Source: Deltaproteobacteria bacterium (GTDB taxonomy: Bacteria; Myxococcota_A; UBA796; UBA2385). Taken from it: DNA of 8,650 nucleotides. How positions within the stretch are numbered: the stretch's first letter is position 1; every line of letters begins with the position of its first letter. The stretch spans positions 1-8,650 of the forward strand of contig RFKJ01000285.1 of NCBI GenBank assembly GCA_003694325.1, given 5' to 3'. A model generated the notes under the pieces. The model made no database searches and was not told the origin of the DNA. It was given only the letters and a program-made list of their open reading frames with translations. The position numbers and the translations under genes are program-made. Positions 6,103 to 8,650 of the stretch are shown piece by piece.

Positions 6103-6710
6103 TCGCCGCCCTGCTCGTCGCTACGCTGACCGGCTGCATGAACAACCCGTTGCAGGCTCCATCGACGGCCGCCATCGTCGCTCCGGCGTCGGTGAAGCTG
6201 GCGTGGGGTGACAGCTACAACGGCCTCAATGATGGCCTGGGTGCGGTGATCCTCGGTGACTTCTACGTCTACGACACCGTGACCGACATGCCGCTGGAGA
6301 ACATCAAGGTCGAGGTGACCAGCAACTCGTCGGGCACCTACATCGTCCCGCCGGAAGCCCTGAAGCGGGCGGCCTACCCGGAGATCCCCGAAGGGTACTC
6401 GCTCAACGATTGCGTGGACGACAACGGCAACTTCGACAGCTCGGTCTACGAGTGGTGTGCCTGGGTCTACGACACGGTCACCGGCGAATACTACGAGATC
6501 ACGGGGGACTACGCAGACAACGACAGCAGCGGGCAGTCCTATCGACCCAACTACATGCTGGGGACGACCGATGGCAGCGGGTTGCTGCGGGTCTATGTCT
6601 ACGTGGACTACCTCTTCCCCGACGGGGAGAGCTTCGCCAACTCGCAGATCGTCGGCTCCATCGGACACGACTCCAGCTATTTCGAGGTTGGACCGGGCAC
6701 CGGCAACTGA
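6099..6710 (+). CDS. Uncharacterised Tyr/Asp-rich secreted lipoprotein
   Basis: I do not recognise this 203-residue protein. The ATG overlaps the aroB stop (ATGA) and is preceded by GGAG (6090-6093) at 5 bases. It begins with a very short hydrophobic signal ending Leu-Thr-Gly-Cys, a good lipobox with Cys13; the n-region has no Lys or Arg, which is unusual. The mature part is strongly acidic (about 27 Asp/Glu against about 6 Lys/Arg) and holds about 17 Tyr. Two other cysteines, 105 and 120, flank an Asp/Asn-rich stretch and could form a disulfide. Val-Tyr-Asp-Thr-Val-Thr occurs at 57-62 and again at 123-128, with similar sequence around both, suggesting a repeated beta-rich (perhaps Ig-like) unit. 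It lies between aroB and aroQ but is clearly an envelope protein, so its link may be to the upstream pilus genes, to the envelope generally, or accidental. Existence of the gene is well supported; function is unknown. Confidence 0.82.
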   Translation: MIAALLVATLTGCMNNPLQAPSTAAIVAPASVKLAWGDSYNGLNDGLGAVILGDFYVYDTVTDMPLENIKVEVTSNSSGTYIVPPEALKRAAYPEIPEGYSLNDCVDDNGNFDSSVYEWCAWVYDTVTGEYYEITGDYADNDSSGQSYRPNYMLGTTDGSGLLRVYVYVDYLFPDGESFANSQIVGSIGHDSSYFEVGPGTGN

Positions 6711-6725
6711 CAGGGCGGGTGGACG

Positions 6726-7169
6726 GTGCACATCCTGGTCCTCCATGGGCCGAACCTGAACCTGCTGGGGCGCCGGGAACCCGAAACCTACGGCTCGGCG
6801 ACCCTGGCCGACGTCGATGCGGAGCTCGACGCGCTGGCGGACGCGCTGGGCGTGCGGCTGAGCCACTTCCAGAGCAACAGCGAGGGGGCGCTCATCGACC
6901 GGATCCACGCCGCAGTGGATGACGTGGACGGCATCGTGTTCAACCCGGGCGCCTACACCCACACCTCGGTGGCGCTGCGGGATGCGCTGGCGGGGGTGGC
7001 GATCCCCTTCGTCGAGGTCCACCTCTCCAACGTGCATGCCCGAGAGCCGTTCCGGCACCGGAGCCTGCTGGCGCCCGTGGCCGTGGGGCAGGTGGCAGGC
7101 TTCGGGGTGGCCAGCTACACGCTCGGCCTGCGCGCCCTCGTCCAGTGGCTGCGCGCCCGGAGCGGATGA
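6726..7169 (+). CDS. aroQ: 3-dehydroquinate dehydratase, type II
   Basis: A 147-residue enzyme, typical for the small dodecameric type II family, which dehydrates 3-dehydroquinate to 3-dehydroshikimate. It opens with the conserved Leu-His-Gly-Pro-Asn-Leu-Asn-Leu-Leu-Gly-Arg-Arg-Glu-Pro segment; Arg17 and Tyr22 match the flexible-lid catalytic residues. Asn73-Pro-Gly-Ala-Tyr-Thr-His79 and Glu-Val-His99-Leu-Ser-Asn, with the following His-Ala-Arg-Glu-Pro-Phe-Arg, supply the substrate-binding residues and the catalytic His. The start is GTG 6726, fixed by the family motif starting at residue 3; the Shine-Dalgarno is weak (AGGG or GGTGG upstream). It follows the lipoprotein gene by 15 bases and its stop overlaps the accB start. 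It acts on the AroB product. Confidence 0.96.
   Translation: MHILVLHGPNLNLLGRREPETYGSATLADVDAELDALADALGVRLSHFQSNSEGALIDRIHAAVDDVDGIVFNPGAYTHTSVALRDALAGVAIPFVEVHLSNVHAREPFRHRSLLAPVAVGQVAGFGVASYTLGLRALVQWLRARSG
7159..7162 (+). promoter_or_regulatory. Ribosome binding site of accB
   Basis: GGAG, inside the last codons of aroQ, is 6 bases from ATG 7169 and 3 from ATG 7166. Spacing favours 7169, which also gives the common Met-Asp-Leu beginning of AccB. Confidence 0.5.
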
Positions 7170-7609
7170 TGGATCTCGAACGTGTGGAAGCCCTGCTCAA
7201 GCTGATGCACGAGTATGGCGTGGTCGAGCTGGGAATGGAGACGGAGGAGGGCAGCATCGAGCTGCGGCTGCAGGGGGCCGTGGCGCCCGTGGCGGCGGCG
7301 CCCGCGCCGATGGCGGCCCCGGTCCAGCACGCCCCGGCCGGTTCGGCACCGGCAGAGGCCGATGACGGGACCATCACCATCGACTCGCCGATGGTCGGGA
7401 CGTTCTACCGGGCCCCCAAGCCGGGGGCGAAGCCCTTCGTGTCGGTCGGCGACCGGGTCCACAAGGGCCAGGTGCTCTGCATCCTCGAGGCGATGAAGCT
7501 CATGAACGAGCTGGAATCCGAGGTGTCCGGCACGATCGTCGAGATCCTGGTCGAGAACGCGGAGCCGGTGCAGTTCGGGCAGCCCCTTTTCCGCATCCGA
7601 CCGGACTGA
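7169..7609 (+). CDS. accB: Biotin carboxyl carrier protein of acetyl-CoA carboxylase
   Basis: A 146-residue carrier (BCCP) that holds the biotin carboxylated by AccC and presents it to carboxyltransferase to make malonyl-CoA. Residues 1-35 are the helical N-terminal region followed by a short beta segment; about 38-65 is the Ala/Pro-rich mobile linker; about 68-146 is the biotinyl domain, with Ser-Pro-Met-Val-Gly-Thr-Phe-Tyr-Arg-Ala-Pro and the biotinylation motif Glu-Ala-Met-Lys-Leu-Met-Asn-Glu, giving Lys110 as the biotin site. Overlapping ATGATG starts at 7166 and 7169 both touch the aroQ stop; 7169 is chosen by Shine-Dalgarno spacing and by family N-termini. A longer frame to 7145 is an overlap with aroQ. 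It precedes accC by 6 bases, the usual pair. Confidence 0.96.
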   Translation: MDLERVEALLKLMHEYGVVELGMETEEGSIELRLQGAVAPVAAAPAPMAAPVQHAPAGSAPAEADDGTITIDSPMVGTFYRAPKPGAKPFVSVGDRVHKGQVLCILEAMKLMNELESEVSGTIVEILVENAEPVQFGQPLFRIRPD

Positions 7610-7615
7610 GCCGCC

Positions 7616-8650
7616 GTGTTCGACAAGATCCTCGTCGCCAACCGGGGCGAGATCGCCCTGCGCGTGATCCGGGCCTGCAAGGAGCTGGGGATCCGCACCG
7701 TCGCGATCTACTCCGAAGCCGACCGCAACGCGCTGCACGTGCGGTTCGCCGATGAATCGGTGTGCGTGGGACCGCCGCCGGCGCAGTACTCGTACCTGCA
7801 CATCCCCAATGTCGTCACGGCGGCGGAGATCACCGGGGTCGACGCCGTCCACCCCGGCTACGGTTTCCTCGCCGAGAACATCGCCTTCGCCGAGTCTTTG
7901 GCGTCTCACGGGATCGGGTTCATCGGACCCCGCCCCGATTCGCTGGAGACCTTCGGGGACAAGCTGTCGGCCAAGGCCGCCGCGCGGGCGGCCGGGGTGC
8001 CCCTGCTGCCCGGCAGCCCGGGGGCGGTCGCCGATGTCGAGGAAGCGGTGCGCCTGGCCGACGAGATCGGGTACCCCCTGATGCTGAAGGCCGCGTTCGG
8101 CGGTGGCGGCAAGGGCATGCGCATCGTGCGGGACCAGTCGCAGCTCCGTCGCGCCTTCGAACTGACCAGCGCCGAGGCCGCGGCGTCCTTCGGCAACGGG
8201 GCGCTGTTCCTGGAGCGCTTCCTGGCGACGCCGCGCCACATCGAGGTGCAGATCGCCGGCGATGGAGCGGGAGGCGCCATCCATATCGGTGAACGCGACT
8301 GCTCCATGCAGCGGCGCCACCAGAAGATCATCGAGGAGGCGCCGGCAGCCGGCCTGTCCGACGACCTTCGGGAGCGGATCCGGGCGGCGGCGGTGAACCT
8401 CGCGCGCCACACCCGGTACCGGACGGTGGGCACCGTGGAGTTCCTGGTGGAGGGCGACGAGTTCTGGTTCCTGGAGGTCAACCCCCGGATCCAGGTCGAG
8501 CACCCGGTCACCGAGCAGGTCACCGGGGTCGACCTCGTCCAGCTCCAGATCCAGCTTGCCGCCGGGTCACCGCTGCCGCTTCGCCAGGAGGAGATCTCGA
8601 TCCGGGGCCACGCCATCGAGGTCCGGGTCAACGCCGAGGACCCGTGGACC
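7616..8650 (+). CDS. accC: Biotin carboxylase of acetyl-CoA carboxylase (5' part)
   Basis: The gene runs off the window; 345 codons of an expected 445-500 are visible. It uses ATP and bicarbonate to carboxylate biotin on AccB. The start is GTG 7616, giving Phe-Asp-Lys-Ile-Leu-Val-Ala-Asn-Arg-Gly-Glu-Ile, the standard N-terminus, though no good Shine-Dalgarno is seen in the 6-base gap. The N-terminal biotin carboxylase domain covers about 1-112, and the ATP-grasp domain about 115-322, with the Gly-rich loop at 162-167 including Lys166, Lys237 in Arg-Arg-His-Gln-Lys, and Glu287, Asn289 and Arg291 in Glu-Val-Asn-Pro-Arg-Ile-Gln-Val-Glu-His. The C-terminal domain has just begun at the edge (Arg-Val-Asn-Ala-Glu-Asp). 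A pyruvate or propionyl-CoA carboxylase subunit would look similar, but the adjacent accB makes acetyl-CoA carboxylase the likely role. Confidence 0.94.
   Translation, partial: MFDKILVANRGEIALRVIRACKELGIRTVAIYSEADRNALHVRFADESVCVGPPPAQYSYLHIPNVVTAAEITGVDAVHPGYGFLAENIAFAESLASHGIGFIGPRPDSLETFGDKLSAKAAARAAGVPLLPGSPGAVADVEEAVRLADEIGYPLMLKAAFGGGGKGMRIVRDQSQLRRAFELTSAEAAASFGNGALFLERFLATPRHIEVQIAGDGAGGAIHIGERDCSMQRRHQKIIEEAPAAGLSDDLRERIRAAAVNLARHTRYRTVGTVEFLVEGDEFWFLEVNPRIQVEHPVTEQVTGVDLVQLQIQLAAGSPLPLRQEEISIRGHAIEVRVNAEDPWT

Noticed and set aside
5781..7058. 425-codon minus-strand frame opposite aroB, the lipoprotein and aroQ
   Set aside because: It crosses three supported plus-strand genes, has Arg/Val/Asp-rich sequence typical of antisense frames in high-GC DNA, and no motif.
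7145..7168. Longer AccB starting at 7145
   Set aside because: It would add eight residues encoded within the aroQ end without a Shine-Dalgarno, while 7169 has suitable spacing and the family-like Met-Asp-Leu start.
7115..8503. 462-codon minus-strand frame opposite accB and accC
   Set aside because: It is a shadow of strongly supported biotin carrier and carboxylase genes, with no recognisable domain.

Overview
The window is one strand of tightly packed, high-GC bacterial DNA. Every supported gene lies on the + strand, and no stretch longer than about 70 bases is without a gene. It holds the 3' end of pilM, complete pilN, pilO, pilP and pilQ, then aroK, aroB, an unrecognised small lipoprotein gene, aroQ, accB and the first 345 codons of accC. 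I see no RNA gene, mobile element, CRISPR array or convincing rho-independent terminator.

Region by region: bases 1-4482 encode the type IV pilus alignment subcomplex (PilM, PilN, PilO, PilP) and the outer-membrane secretin PilQ. Bases 4491-7169 encode three shikimate-pathway enzymes (shikimate kinase, 3-dehydroquinate synthase, type II 3-dehydroquinate dehydratase), interrupted by a secreted lipoprotein gene between aroB and aroQ. Bases 7169-8650 encode the biotin carrier protein and biotin carboxylase of acetyl-CoA carboxylase, the latter cut by the window edge. Gaps are 6-68 bases or the genes overlap by 1-4 bases, which suggests one polycistronic unit with translational coupling. I saw no internal promoter.

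Organism: the pilMNOPQ-aroK-aroB order is known from many Proteobacteria, and aroQ followed by accB-accC is also a recurring pair. Finding both blocks joined, with high GC, frequent GTG starts, tandem AMIN domains in PilQ and a type II dehydroquinase, fits a Gram-negative, diderm, high-GC lineage. A member of the former Deltaproteobacteria (for example Myxococcota-like) is my best guess, but this is inference and not proof.

How the genes work together: PilM binds PilN at the inner membrane, PilN and PilO pair in the periplasm, and PilP bridges them to PilQ, through which the pilus exits. AroB makes 3-dehydroquinate, AroQ dehydrates it, and AroK later phosphorylates shikimate (aroE, between these steps, is not here). 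AccB and AccC carry and carboxylate biotin for fatty-acid synthesis. Most of this is conventional. The least explained items are the lipoprotein with an apparent internal repeat, a hairpin that places the aroK start codon in its loop, a 14-codon basic mini-ORF that links pilN to pilO by overlaps, and a polybasic tail on PilO.
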